Shown here: positions 1 through 8,855 of the stretch, piece by piece
Layout of the letters: each line of letters starts with the position of its first letter
Numbering within the stretch: position 1 is the first letter of the stretch
DNA from: Cyanobium gracile PCC 6307
Lineage (GTDB): Bacteria > Cyanobacteriota > Cyanobacteriia > PCC-6307 > Cyanobiaceae
Length of the DNA: 64,000 nucleotides
Direction of reading: 5' to 3'
Assembly (NCBI RefSeq): GCF_000316515.1
Contig: NC_019675.1
Location: 2,505,964 to 2,569,963, forward strand
Notes under the pieces: model-generated
Seen by the model: the letters and a program-made list of their open reading frames with translations, nothing else
What the model was told of the DNA's origin: nothing
The model's database searches: none
Made by a program: the position numbers and the translations under genes

Positions 1-2
1 TT

Positions 3-341
3 GTCGGAGCCACCCTTGTGGCGATCGGCACCTCGATGCCGGAGCTGGCCACGTCGTTGGTCGCGACCTGGCGAGGCCATGATGAGGTCGGCCTTGGCAC
101 GATCCTCGGCAGCAACATCTTCAACGGGCTCTGGGTGGTGGGCGTCGCCGCCACCATCACCCCGATCGCCGTGCCGGTCCAGGAGGTGCAGCTGGTCCTT
201 GGCTTCGGCCTCGCGGCGCTGTTCCTGCTGATCCTCCCCAATGGCTCAGTCGTCCTGCAACGCTGGCGCGGCTGGCTGCTGCTGATCTTGTACGGCGTTT
301 ATGTCCTGGCGATCGTGCGTGGCCGGGGGCTAATCGGTTGA
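3..341 (+). CDS. Calcium/sodium antiporter (CaCA family), C-terminal part
   Basis: This is the 3' end of a gene that begins before the window; the frame is open from base 3. The protein has the motif GTSMPELATS followed about 20 residues later by GSNIFN, the signature of the second alpha repeat of YrbG-type sodium/calcium exchangers of the inner membrane. Two or three hydrophobic segments follow and the protein ends in a short basic tail. Only about 112 of the usual 320 or so residues are present. The family is clear from the motifs; the transported ion is inferred. Confidence 0.85.
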   Translation, partial: VGATLVAIGTSMPELATSLVATWRGHDEVGLGTILGSNIFNGLWVVGVAATITPIAVPVQEVQLVLGFGLAALFLLILPNGSVVLQRWRGWLLLILYGVYVLAIVRGRGLIG

Positions 342-395
342 TGTGTTGCGCTCCGTGGTACGCCCCTACCCTGACGGCAACGCCCCGGCCCTGGC

Positions 396-731
396 ATGCC
401 CACCTCCTTCGCCCTGATGCTCCTGGCGCTGCTTGATGCCACGCCGCGGCTCGCCGAGGCCCAGCCCCAGGGTGGGGAGCTCAGCCCGCGGGAGGAATTC
501 ATGGTGATGGTGGGGGTGGGCTCCGGGTACATGAGCGCCCTCTGCAACCTGGAGAAGGACGGCTTCATCTCGACCGCCACCCGCGCCAAGCTGGCCCAGG
601 AACAGCTCGACGTGATCGGCGGCGATCCCTCCACCAAGGACGATCTGGAGGGGGTGCTCGCCGGCATGAAGGGCGTCGAGGAGGACAAAGAGCTGTGCCC
701 AAGCCAGGTGCTGCCGCCCCGGCGGAAATGA
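396..731 (+). CDS. Small secreted hypothetical protein
   Basis: This 111-residue protein starts with a short hydrophobic stretch (residues 3-13) ending near an AEA-Q site, which looks like a signal peptide, so the product is probably periplasmic. The mature part is mildly acidic and has two cysteines, near residues 50 and 101, that could form a disulfide. I do not recognise the family. It ends 19 bases before the SulP gene on the same strand and could share its transcript. The start at 396 is the first ATG of the frame. Confidence 0.55.
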   Translation: MPTSFALMLLALLDATPRLAEAQPQGGELSPREEFMVMVGVGSGYMSALCNLEKDGFISTATRAKLAQEQLDVIGGDPSTKDDLEGVLAGMKGVEEDKELCPSQVLPPRRK

Positions 732-750
732 GCCGCCACGGGGGACGCTG

Positions 751-2463
751 ATGGAGCCGCGCCAGGGCCTGGCCGTGGTGCTGCCGGGCCTGGCACGGTT
801 GCTGGGCTACCAGCGCAGCTGGCTGCGGCCGGACCTGCTGGCGGGCGTGACCGTGGCGGCCTACCTGGTGCCCCAGTGCATGGCCTACGCCGAGGTGGCC
901 GGTCTGGCGCCGGTGGCGGGGCTGTGGGCGATCCTGCCGCCCCTGCTGCTCTATGCCCTGCTGGGTTCGTCCCCCCAGCTGTCGGTGGGGCCGGAGTCCA
1001 CCACCGCCGTGATGACGGCCGCGGCGGTCGGGCCGCTGGTGGCGGGGGATCCGCTCATCTACGCGGGCTTCTGCAGCCTGCTGGCCCTGCTGGTGGGGCT
1101 CGTCTGCTGCGCCGGCGCCTGGGCCCGGCTCGGTTTCCTGGCCGATCTGCTCTCCCGGCCGATCCTGGTGGGCTATCTGGGGGGCGTGGCCCTGATCATG
1201 ATCGGCGGCCAGCTGGGGCGGGTCAGCGGCCTGAAGCTGCAGGCGGCCTCGCTCCCCGGCCAGCTGCTGGAGCTGCTGGGCCGGCTGGGGGAGATCCACC
1301 GGCCCACCCTGCTGCTGGCCCTGGGGGTGCTGGTGTTCCTGCTGCTGGTGCAGCGGCGCTTCCCCCGGGCCCCGGGGCCCCTGCTGGCGGTGCTGCTGGC
1401 GATGGCGGTGGTGGCAGCGGGCCACCTGGAGCAGCGGGGGGTGGCCGTGATCGGCGCCATCCCGGCCGGACTGCCGGTGCCGGCCCTGCCGCCGCCGGTG
1501 TCCGGCGCCCAGCTCAGAACCCTGCTCACGGCGGCGGTGGGCATCACCCTGGTGGGCTACTCCGACAACGTGCTCACGGCCCGGGCCTTCGCCGCCCGGG
1601 GCGGCTACCGCATCGATGCCAACCAGGAACTGTTGGCCCTCGGCGCCAGCAACCTTGGCAATGGGCTGATGCAGGGGTTTCCGGTGAGCAGCAGCGGCAG
1701 CCGCACCGCCATCGGCGATTCCCTCGGCAGCCGCTCCCAGCTGTTCTCCCTGGTGGCCCTGGCGATGGTGCTGGCGGTGTTGCTGTGGCTGCGGCCGGTG
1801 CTGGCCCTGTTCCCCACGGCGGCCCTGGGGGCGATCGTCATCTATGCCGCCCTGCGCCTGATCGACATCCCGGAGTTCCTGCGGCTGCACCGCTTCCGCC
1901 CCAGCGAATTCCGCCTCGCCCTGATCACCCTGGTGGGGGTGCTGGCCACCGACCTGCTCACCGGCGTGGCCCTGGCGGTGGGGTTGTCGGTGATCGATCT
2001 GTTCGCGCGCCTGGTGCGCCCCCACGACGCTGTGATGGGGATCGTGCCCCGGCTGGCGGGCCTGCATGACGTGCGCGACTGGGAGGGGGCGCGCACCATC
2101 CCGGGCCTGGTGCTGTTCCGCTTTGACGCGCCGCTGTGCTTCGCCAACGCCGAGCACTTCCGCCAACGGGTGCTGGCGACGATCGCCGCCGAGTCCCAGC
2201 CGGTGGCCTGGTTCGTGCTCAACGCCGAGGCGATCGTGGAGATCGACATCACGGCGGCCGACGTGCTCGACGAGCTGCAGCGGGAGCTGACCGCCCGGGG
2301 CATCACCTTCGCGCTGGTGCGGGTCAAGCAGGACCTCTATTCCCAGCTCGAACGGGCCGGCCTGGTGGAGAAGATCGGCCCTCGCCTGTTCTTCCCCACC
2401 CTGCCCACGGCGATCGCGGCCTTCCAGGCCCGGACGACCGGGGCGCCGGTGCCCAGCCCATGA
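751..2463 (+). CDS. SulP family anion transporter with STAS domain
   Basis: A 570-residue inner-membrane protein with about a dozen hydrophobic segments over residues 25-420 and a C-terminal STAS domain at about 440-560. The first transmembrane block carries the SulP-type run VAAYLVPQCMAYAEVAGL. SulP proteins carry sulfate, bicarbonate or related oxyanions; BicA, a sodium/bicarbonate symporter of cyanobacteria, is in this family. The stop codon overlaps the start of the SelD fusion by 4 bases (ATGA), so the two are probably translationally coupled. That neighbour makes selenium oxyanions a possible substrate, but the sequence does not decide between sulfate, bicarbonate and selenate. Confidence 0.88.
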   Translation: MEPRQGLAVVLPGLARLLGYQRSWLRPDLLAGVTVAAYLVPQCMAYAEVAGLAPVAGLWAILPPLLLYALLGSSPQLSVGPESTTAVMTAAAVGPLVAGDPLIYAGFCSLLALLVGLVCCAGAWARLGFLADLLSRPILVGYLGGVALIMIGGQLGRVSGLKLQAASLPGQLLELLGRLGEIHRPTLLLALGVLVFLLLVQRRFPRAPGPLLAVLLAMAVVAAGHLEQRGVAVIGAIPAGLPVPALPPPVSGAQLRTLLTAAVGITLVGYSDNVLTARAFAARGGYRIDANQELLALGASNLGNGLMQGFPVSSSGSRTAIGDSLGSRSQLFSLVALAMVLAVLLWLRPVLALFPTAALGAIVIYAALRLIDIPEFLRLHRFRPSEFRLALITLVGVLATDLLTGVALAVGLSVIDLFARLVRPHDAVMGIVPRLAGLHDVRDWEGARTIPGLVLFRFDAPLCFANAEHFRQRVLATIAAESQPVAWFVLNAEAIVEIDITAADVLDELQRELTARGITFALVRVKQDLYSQLERAGLVEKIGPRLFFPTLPTAIAAFQARTTGAPVPSP

Positions 2464-4589
2464 CGGCCGCCCCCGAGCGCCACCAGCTGCTCCTGGCGGG
2501 GGGCGGCCACAGCCACGTGCTGGTGCTGCGGCGCTGGCTGATGCGCCCCCGCACCCGGCCGCCGCACACGCGCCTCTGCCTGGTGAGCCGCCACGGCACG
2601 GCCCTCTATACGGGTCTGCTGCCCGCCGTGGTGGCGGGGCTGGAGCCCCTGGAGGCCGCCGCCATCGACCTGCGGCGCCTCTGCACCCTGGCGGGCGTGA
2701 CGTTCGTGCAGGCGGAGATCACCGGGCTCGACCCGGCGGCCCGGGAGCTGCAGCTGGCGGGCCGTCCGACCCTGCGCTTCGACCGGCTCAGCCTCGATCT
2801 GGGCGCCGTGACCGCCACCTCGGGATGGTCGGCGGGGGAGGCGATGGCCGTCAAGCCGCTGGAGCCCTTCCTGGCCTGGGCGGAGCGGCGCCGTGCCGGC
2901 GAGCCCCTGGTGATCCGCGGGGGCGGGGCCGCCGCCGTGGAGCTGGCCCTGGCCTTCCGGGCCCAGGGGTTGGCCTGCCAGCTGCTGCTGCGGGGCGAGA
3001 CCCTGCACCTGGGCTCGGCAGCGGCGAACCGGGCCGGGGAACGGCTGCTGGCCCAGGCCGCCATTCCGATCCAGCGGCGGGCGCCGGCGGAGGCCCGGGC
3101 CGATCTGGCCTGCACCGGCAGCCGTGCCCCCGCCTGGCTGGCGGCCGCCGGCCTGCCGGTGGACCCCGAAAGCGGCCGGGTGCTGACCGAATCCAGCCTG
3201 GCGGTGATCGGCCACCCGGCCCTGTTCGCCAGCGGCGACTGCGGCCTGATCGCCGCCGATCCCCGGCCCCCCTCGGGGGTGTGGGCGGTGCGCTCGGCGC
3301 CGGTGCTGGCGGAGAACCTGCGCCGCAGCCTGGCCGAGCCCGCCCGGCCGCTGCGGCCCTGGCGGCCCCAGGCGCGGGCCCTGCAGATGCTGGGCGATGG
3401 CGGCTGGCAGGCCGGTGCTCCCCGGGCCCTGGCGTTCTACGGGCCCGTGGCCCTGGGGCCATCGGCGTGGATCTGGCACTGGAAGCAGCGCATCGACCGG
3501 GCCTTCATGGCCCGCTTCGCCGCGCTCCGGCCGATGGCGGCGGCCGCCATGGCCTGCCGCGGCTGCGCCGCCAAGCTGGGGCCCGCTCCCCTGGCCTCCG
3601 CCCTGGCCCGGCTCGACCCCGGCGGACCGCGCCGGCCGGTGGAGGACGCGCCCGTGGTGGGCACCGCCGCCGACGGCGACCTGCTGCTGCAGAGCGTCGA
3701 TGGCTTTCCGGCCCTGGTGGCCGACCCCTGGCTGAACGGGCGGCTCACCACCCTGCATGCCTGCAGCGACCTCTGGGCCAGCGGCGCCGCCGTGGACAGC
3801 GCCCAGGCCCTGGTGACGGTGCCCGAGGCGGCCGCCGCGATCCAGGAGGAGCTGCTGCTGCAGACCCTGGCCGGGGTGCGCTCGGTGCTCGATCCCCTCG
3901 GGGCCGCCCTGCTCGGCGGCCACACCCTGGAGGGCCGCGACGGGGCCGGGCTGGCCCTGGCCCTGACCGTGAACGGCCGGGTGGCGCCGGCGGCCCACTG
4001 GGGCAAGGGACCGCTGCGGCCCGGCGAGGCCCTGCTGCTCAGCCGGCCCCTGGGCAGCGGCGTGCTGTTCGCCGCCGCCATGGCCGGCGCCGCCGCACCC
4101 GCCTGGATGGAGACGCTGCTGGGGGCCCTGCAGCGCAGCCAGGCGCCCCTGGTGCCGCTGCTGGCCGCCCACGGCTGCCGCGCCTGCACCGACATCACCG
4201 GCTTCGGCCTGCTGGGCCATCTCGGGGAGATGCTGGACGCCAGCGGCCCGGGGGTGGCGGTGGAGCTCGAGGCTGCCGCCATTTCCGCCTATCCCGGTGC
4301 CCTGGAGCTGCTGGAGCGGGGCTTCGCCAGCACCCTGGCCCCCGCCAACGCCGCCGCCCTGGCCCTGCTGGAGGGGCCCGTGCGGCTGATGGGGGCGGTG
4401 GTCGGCGGGCTGGCGGGGCTGCTGATCGATCCCCAGACCTGCGGACCGCTGCTGGCGGCCCTGCCGGCGGCCGAGGCACCCGCGGCCCTGGCGGCCCTCC
4501 GCGCCGCCGGCTTCGAGGCGGCGGCGGTGGTCGGGCGGGTGGTCAGCCGGCCGGGGGCTGCCGCCGCGTCACCAGCCCCCGGCGGATGA
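2460..4589 (+). CDS. selD: Flavoprotein-selenide, water dikinase fusion (SelD)
   Basis: This 709-residue protein has two parts. Residues 1-360 are a pyridine nucleotide-disulfide oxidoreductase-like domain, starting with a dinucleotide-binding loop LLLAGGGHSHVLVL. The C-terminal half, from about residue 365, is SelD, which makes selenophosphate from selenide and ATP. The catalytic Cys and Lys are in RGCAAKLG; it uses Cys, not selenocysteine. Downstream motifs such as DITGFGLLGHL fit the PurM-like fold. The flavoprotein part may reduce selenium to selenide for the kinase (inference). I chose the ATG at 2460 because it overlaps the SulP stop and starts the Rossmann domain; the open frame runs further upstream without protein-like sequence. 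The 3' end overlaps the convergent mnmH by 47 bases. Confidence 0.9.
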   Translation: MTAAPERHQLLLAGGGHSHVLVLRRWLMRPRTRPPHTRLCLVSRHGTALYTGLLPAVVAGLEPLEAAAIDLRRLCTLAGVTFVQAEITGLDPAARELQLAGRPTLRFDRLSLDLGAVTATSGWSAGEAMAVKPLEPFLAWAERRRAGEPLVIRGGGAAAVELALAFRAQGLACQLLLRGETLHLGSAAANRAGERLLAQAAIPIQRRAPAEARADLACTGSRAPAWLAAAGLPVDPESGRVLTESSLAVIGHPALFASGDCGLIAADPRPPSGVWAVRSAPVLAENLRRSLAEPARPLRPWRPQARALQMLGDGGWQAGAPRALAFYGPVALGPSAWIWHWKQRIDRAFMARFAALRPMAAAAMACRGCAAKLGPAPLASALARLDPGGPRRPVEDAPVVGTAADGDLLLQSVDGFPALVADPWLNGRLTTLHACSDLWASGAAVDSAQALVTVPEAAAAIQEELLLQTLAGVRSVLDPLGAALLGGHTLEGRDGAGLALALTVNGRVAPAAHWGKGPLRPGEALLLSRPLGSGVLFAAAMAGAAAPAWMETLLGALQRSQAPLVPLLAAHGCRACTDITGFGLLGHLGEMLDASGPGVAVELEAAAISAYPGALELLERGFASTLAPANAAALALLEGPVRLMGAVVGGLAGLLIDPQTCGPLLAALPAAEAPAALAALRAAGFEAAAVVGRVVSRPGAAAASPAPGG

Positions 4590-5583
4590 GATCCGCGGCG
4601 GCCTCCGGTGCCGCCAGGCCCCCCAGATCCACGGGGGTGATCGCATGGCCGTCCAGGTCGTGGTCGTAGCAGCGGTCGTAGTAATCGAGCATCTGCTCGC
4701 AGGCGGTGGCCCAGTCAGCGCGCTCGATCGCCTCGAGGGCCAGGGCGGTGCGCTGGGGCCCCAGCCGCTTGGCGATCCGCCGGGTGGCCTCCGCCAGGGC
4801 GAGCGGATCCTGGGCGCCGTAGATCTCCACCAGGTGGGCCACCCGCTCTGCCAGGGGCCGCTCCACCGCCAGCACCGGCGCGGCTTTCATCTGGTGCCAC
4901 AGGCCCGCGGGAATGCGGCAGCGGCCCACCATGGCGCTCTCGGCCTCCAGCCAGATCTGCTCGGCGCCGGCCAGGGGGGCCAGGGCCGCGGCCAGCTGGT
5001 TCTCGTAGTGCTCGCTGCTGGGCTGCTCCGGCAGCCCGAGCCCGCCGAAGCTGCTGCCGCGGTGGTTGGCCAGGCCCTCCAGATCCACCACCGCCGCCCC
5101 CAGCCCCTGCAGGGCCAGCAGCAGTTCGGTCTTGCCGCTGCCGGTGCGGCCCCCCAGCAGCCGCACGGGCCAGGGCCGCTCGAACAGCTCCAGCACCCAG
5201 CGCCGGTAGCTCTTGTAGCCCCCCTCCAGCAGCAGCACCGGCAGCTCCAGCTGCTGGGCCAGCCAGGCGACACTGGCCGAGCGCATGCCGCCGCGCCAGC
5301 AGTGCAGCCGCAGGGGCGCCCCGGCCGAGCGGTCGCTCCAGGCCACCAGTTCGGCGGCCAGGGCCTCCATCCGCGGCCCCACCAGGGCCAGGCCCCTGAG
5401 CACGGCGGCCTGGCGGCCCTGCCGCTTGTAGAGGGTGCCCACCTCGGCCCGTTCCGCGTCACTGAACAGGGGCAGATTGGCGGCCCCGGGGATGTGGCCC
5501 TGGCGGAATTCGGCCGGCGTGCGCACATCGAGCAGCGCGCCACCAGCCGCCAGGAACGCATCGATGGGAAGGCTGGGTGCCAT
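4543..5583 (-). CDS. mnmH: tRNA 2-selenouridine synthase
   Basis: A 346-residue protein with an N-terminal rhodanese domain (residues 1-130, active-site loop HCWRGGMRS with the conserved Cys) and a C-terminal P-loop domain (GGRTGSGKTELL). This is the MnmH/SelU/YbbB architecture, which replaces sulfur by selenium in 2-thiouridine at the wobble position of tRNAs, using selenophosphate from SelD. The convergent overlap with selD and the absence of other Sec genes here suggest that selenium is used for tRNA. The frame is open upstream to 5871, but the ATG at 5583 begins the rhodanese domain, and the extension would run into the divergent binding-protein gene. Confidence 0.92.
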   Translation of the reverse strand: MAPSLPIDAFLAAGGALLDVRTPAEFRQGHIPGAANLPLFSDAERAEVGTLYKRQGRQAAVLRGLALVGPRMEALAAELVAWSDRSAGAPLRLHCWRGGMRSASVAWLAQQLELPVLLLEGGYKSYRRWVLELFERPWPVRLLGGRTGSGKTELLLALQGLGAAVVDLEGLANHRGSSFGGLGLPEQPSSEHYENQLAAALAPLAGAEQIWLEAESAMVGRCRIPAGLWHQMKAAPVLAVERPLAERVAHLVEIYGAQDPLALAEATRRIAKRLGPQRTALALEAIERADWATACEQMLDYYDRCYDHDLDGHAITPVDLGGLAAPEAAADLIRRGLVTRRQPPAG

Positions 5584-5689
5584 GGGGCTCGCGGCAGGGA
5601 CGGGGGCGTCTGGCGATGACGAAGGCCGCGGGCCGGCACCCACCTGATCGCCATAGTGGAGCAACGGCCTGCTCGCCTGCCCAAGCCCG

Positions 5690-6637
5690 ATGTTTCTCCG
5701 GATCCGCACCACCGCCACCGCCGCCCTGATGGGGGTGTCGCTGGCGCTGCTGCCCCTGCTGGCGCCCACCGCCGCCCCCCTGCCCGGCCTGCTGGCTCCG
5801 GCGGTGGCCCAGCAGAGCCAGAAGGTGCTGCGCATCGGCGCCATCCCCGACCAGAAACCCGAGATGCTCAACCGGCTTTACCCGCTGGTGGCCAATGAAC
5901 TCAGCCGTCAGCTGGGGGTGAAGGTGGTCTACGTGCCGGTCGTGGATTACGCCGCTGCCGTCACCGCGTTCCGCACCGGTGGCCTGGATCTGGTGTGGTT
6001 CGGCAGTCTCACCGGGGTGCAGGCGCGCCTGCAGAAGCCCGGCGCCCTGGTGATCGCCCAGCGCGACATCGACGCGTCGTTCCAGAGCGTCTTCATCGCC
6101 AACAGGAGCAGCGGCCTCAAGCCGATCAGCAACGTCAAGGGGCTGGCGGAGCTGAAGGGCAAGCGCTTCACCTTCGGCTCGGAGAGCTCCACCTCCGGCC
6201 GCCTGATGCCCCAGTTCTATCTGAATCAGGCCGGGGTCAAGCTGAGCGATTTCGCCGGCGGAGCCCCCGGCTTCAGCAGCAGCCATGACGCCACGATCGC
6301 CCTGGTGCAGAGCGGCGCCTACCAGGCCGGTGCTGTCAGCGAAGAGGTCTGGCGCAGCAGCCTCAGCGAGGGCAAGGTCAACCGCGCCAAGGTGGTGCCG
6401 ATCTGGAAGACCCCCGGCTATCCCAACTACCACTGGATCGCCCAGCCCGATCTCGACAAGCGCTTCGGCAAGGGCTTCACCGCCAAGATGAGGACGGCGA
6501 TCCTCAGCTGGCGCCCCACCAACCCCAGGCAGAAGGAGGTGCTGGCGTTGTTCGGCGCCCAGCGGTTCATCCCCGCCAGTGCGGCGGCCTACAGCCCCAT
6601 CGAGAAGGTGGGCCGCCAGATCGGCAAGATCCGCTGA
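5690..6637 (+). CDS. PhnD-like ABC substrate-binding protein, putative selenate/phosphonate type
   Basis: A 315-residue periplasmic binding protein. A signal peptide (residues 1-40, ending AVAQQ) precedes a PhnD-like fold starting VLRIGAIPDQKPEMLNRLYP. The family binds phosphonates, phosphite or related oxyanions. A subgroup annotated as putative selenate-binding is known to sit next to selD, and this gene lies head-to-head with mnmH. That context favours selenium oxyanion uptake over phosphonate, as an inference. The matching ATPase and permease genes are not adjacent; the only candidates are at 19.6-21.9 kb. Confidence 0.82.
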   Translation: MFLRIRTTATAALMGVSLALLPLLAPTAAPLPGLLAPAVAQQSQKVLRIGAIPDQKPEMLNRLYPLVANELSRQLGVKVVYVPVVDYAAAVTAFRTGGLDLVWFGSLTGVQARLQKPGALVIAQRDIDASFQSVFIANRSSGLKPISNVKGLAELKGKRFTFGSESSTSGRLMPQFYLNQAGVKLSDFAGGAPGFSSSHDATIALVQSGAYQAGAVSEEVWRSSLSEGKVNRAKVVPIWKTPGYPNYHWIAQPDLDKRFGKGFTAKMRTAILSWRPTNPRQKEVLALFGAQRFIPASAAAYSPIEKVGRQIGKIR

Positions 6638-6705
6638 CCCCCCTCGGCCGCCGGCACCGCCGCGGCCCCAGGGCCGCCGGGCTGGCCCTGGTCGCCCTGC
6701 TGGGG

Positions 6706-7821
6706 GTGCCTGGGCCTGCGGCCGCCGGCGCCTGTGTGCCCGCCGGCGCCTGGGTGGAGCCCAGCGCTGCCGGTCCCCGGACCGTGGCGGCGGGCGACCT
6801 GCTGGATCGCCTGGCCCGTCGTCCGGTGGTGCTGCTCGGGGAACGCCACGACAGCGCCGCCCACCACCGCTGGCAGCTGGCCACCCTCCAGGCGCTGCAG
6901 GCGCGCAGCCCCGACCTGAGCCTCGCTCTGGAGATGGTGCCGCGGCGGCTGCAGCCGGTGCTCGACCGCTGGGTGGCCGGGGCCCTGAAGGAGCGCGCCT
7001 TCCTCGACGCCCTCGACTGGCGGGCCATCTGGGGCTACGACGCCGATCTCTACCTGCCGATCCTGCGTTTCGCCCGCGACCGGCGGCTGCCGCTCGTGGC
7101 CCTGAACGTGGAGCGCCGGCTGGTGCGGCGGGTGCGGGCCGAGGGGTTGGCGGCGGTGCCCGTCAGCGAGCGGGAGGGGGTGGGGCGACCGGCCCCGGCC
7201 AGCGCGGCCTACCGGGCCCAGCTGCACCGGCTCTGGCAGCACCATCCCTTCGTCCCCAGCAGCGGCCAGGGGTTGCCGGGGCTGGAGGATCCCTCCTTCG
7301 GCCGCTTCGTGGAGAGCCAGTTGCTGTGGGACCGGGCCATGGCCGAGGCCATCGCCGACCAGCGCCGCCGGCGCCCCGGCGCCCCGGTGGTGGCCCTGAT
7401 CGGTAACGGCCACCTGGCCGGGGGTCACGGCGTGCCCCATCAGCTGCGGGCCCTGGGCCTGGCGGAGGCGGCCTGGTTGCTGCCCTGGGAGGCCAGCCTC
7501 GACTGCACGGCGCTGCAGCCGGGCCTGGCGACGGCGGTGTACGGCGTCGCGTCCCCGCCGCCGGCAGGCCTGCGGCTGGGGGTGTATCTGGAAACCCACG
7601 GCGGCCGGGTGGAGATCCAGCAGGTGGCTCCCGGCTCGCTGGCGGAGCGCTCCGGGCTGCGGGTCGGCGATGGCATCGCAGCGATCGATGGCCAGCCCGT
7701 GAGCAGCGCCCGCCAGGTGATCGAGCGGGTGGCCGCGCACCCCACGGGTCGGCCCCTGGGCCTCATCCTGCGGCGGGATGGGCGGCTGCTGACGCTGCAG
7801 CTGGCCCTGTCGGGCCTCTGA
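6706..7821 (+). CDS. ChaN family heme/iron-regulated protein with PDZ domain
   Basis: A 371-residue protein. Residues 30-260 match the ChaN fold: VVLLGERHD near residue 45 and ALIGNGHLAGG near 228 are the two conserved blocks of this family, which binds heme or iron at the membrane. Residues 285-365 form a PDZ domain (QQVAPGSLAERSGLRVGD). The listed start is a GTG inside what looks like a signal peptide; upstream in the same frame there is a basic-hydrophobic run (RRGPRAAGLALVALLGV) without ATG, GTG or TTG, so the true start may be a rare codon nearer 6634. The gene follows the binding protein by less than 100 bases and may be cotranscribed. Confidence 0.8.
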   Translation: MPGPAAAGACVPAGAWVEPSAAGPRTVAAGDLLDRLARRPVVLLGERHDSAAHHRWQLATLQALQARSPDLSLALEMVPRRLQPVLDRWVAGALKERAFLDALDWRAIWGYDADLYLPILRFARDRRLPLVALNVERRLVRRVRAEGLAAVPVSEREGVGRPAPASAAYRAQLHRLWQHHPFVPSSGQGLPGLEDPSFGRFVESQLLWDRAMAEAIADQRRRRPGAPVVALIGNGHLAGGHGVPHQLRALGLAEAAWLLPWEASLDCTALQPGLATAVYGVASPPPAGLRLGVYLETHGGRVEIQQVAPGSLAERSGLRVGDGIAAIDGQPVSSARQVIERVAAHPTGRPLGLILRRDGRLLTLQLALSGL

Positions 7822-7868
7822 GATCCCTCGCCGCTTGCCGTACGTCGGCAGCAGAACCCGGTAGGCGA

Positions 7869-8855
7869 TCAGGGCGCGATCCCGTACAGCTCTCTCACCT
7901 CCTCCAGCGGCTTGTCGAAGTCGTCCCAGGGGTCCCAGTCGCTGATCAGGTCGCGGCTCACCTTGCTGCCCCGTTCCAGGCCCTGGATGACTGCTTCCGG
8001 GGTCACATGATCCGTTTCGGCGTCGTTGAAGGGTGTGCTGCCGATCCCCAGCTGGAGCTGGGCCAGCGCGAACAGAATCGTGTAAAAGGGATCGTTGCGG
8101 CCGAAGCCGGCCTGGAAGCCGATCACGCCGCACTCCCCGGCCTGGCTGGGGTCGTAGTCGGCGAGCACGTGGCAGCAGTCGTGGCGCACCACCGGGGGCG
8201 GCGGGCCACCACGTTCACCGGGGACACTGAAGCCGTTGCTGTCGATGAAGGCAAGGTAGGCGCGGCCCAGGCTTGCCTCGGGATAGTCGGCCAGCTGGCG
8301 GTAGTGGGCGGCAAGCTTTGGGTCCTCCTGGTGGAGAAGATGGCGAGCAATCTGCAGGGCCCCATCGAGGCCCTCATCGCGGAGGTAGCTCAAGGTGGCT
8401 CCCTTCTGAAAGCCGCGTCTGGCGATGTCGAGGCGCACCAGATTGAACTGGCCATCGAGAACATGGCGGCAGCTGGTCACGACGGTGTCGCTGATGTCGA
8501 GGGCCGTTGCTGTGGCCTGCAACCATTGCAGCTGGGCGGTGCTGGGCTCCCGCTCCATCAGAGCCAGGACGGTCATGCCACGCAGGATCCGCTCGCGCCA
8601 CTCGGGCTCCGGCACGGCCTCCGCCAGCTGCTCAGGGTCCAACGGCGTGATCGCCTCGAGTGGAATCGGCAGATGGATAAGGTGATCGCGGATGGCGGCA
8701 ATGGTTCGGCGGGCCATGGCGCTGGGCGGGCCCTCCACAGCGGCGACCGCCAGCAGACTGCCCAGCCCGGCCCGACCGATGGCTTCGCCCCGACCAAGCG
8801 GCGGTTGAAGCTGGGGGATCGTTTCAGGCGAGGTCGTCACCGTCACTGATGGCAT
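7869..8855 (-). CDS. Coq4-like protein with a possible TerB-like N-terminal domain
   Basis: A protein of about 328 residues. The C-terminal half contains HDCCHVLADYDPSQAGE, which is exactly the HDxxH-x11-E metal site of the Coq4 family, known from ubiquinone biosynthesis and also found in cyanobacteria, where ubiquinone is absent. Residues 30-110 are helical and resemble TerB-type domains, less certainly. The start overlaps the pterin dehydratase stop by 32 bases, so the two form an operon. An ATG at 8879 would add eight residues; 8855 gives a cleaner N-terminus. A quinone-related or general metal-site role is possible; the substrate is unknown. Confidence 0.7.
   Translation of the reverse strand: MPSVTVTTSPETIPQLQPPLGRGEAIGRAGLGSLLAVAAVEGPPSAMARRTIAAIRDHLIHLPIPLEAITPLDPEQLAEAVPEPEWRERILRGMTVLALMEREPSTAQLQWLQATATALDISDTVVTSCRHVLDGQFNLVRLDIARRGFQKGATLSYLRDEGLDGALQIARHLLHQEDPKLAAHYRQLADYPEASLGRAYLAFIDSNGFSVPGERGGPPPPVVRHDCCHVLADYDPSQAGECGVIGFQAGFGRNDPFYTILFALAQLQLGIGSTPFNDAETDHVTPEAVIQGLERGSKVSRDLISDWDPWDDFDKPLEEVRELYGIAP

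Noticed and set aside
565-2166. Long minus-strand open frame opposite SulP (533 codons)
   Set aside because: It is a shadow caused by high GC: Gln/His/Gly-rich, no domains, and it lies over a clear transporter.
2337-4220. Minus-strand frame of 627 codons opposite selD
   Set aside because: Same low-complexity GC shadow, while the plus strand encodes complete SelD motifs.
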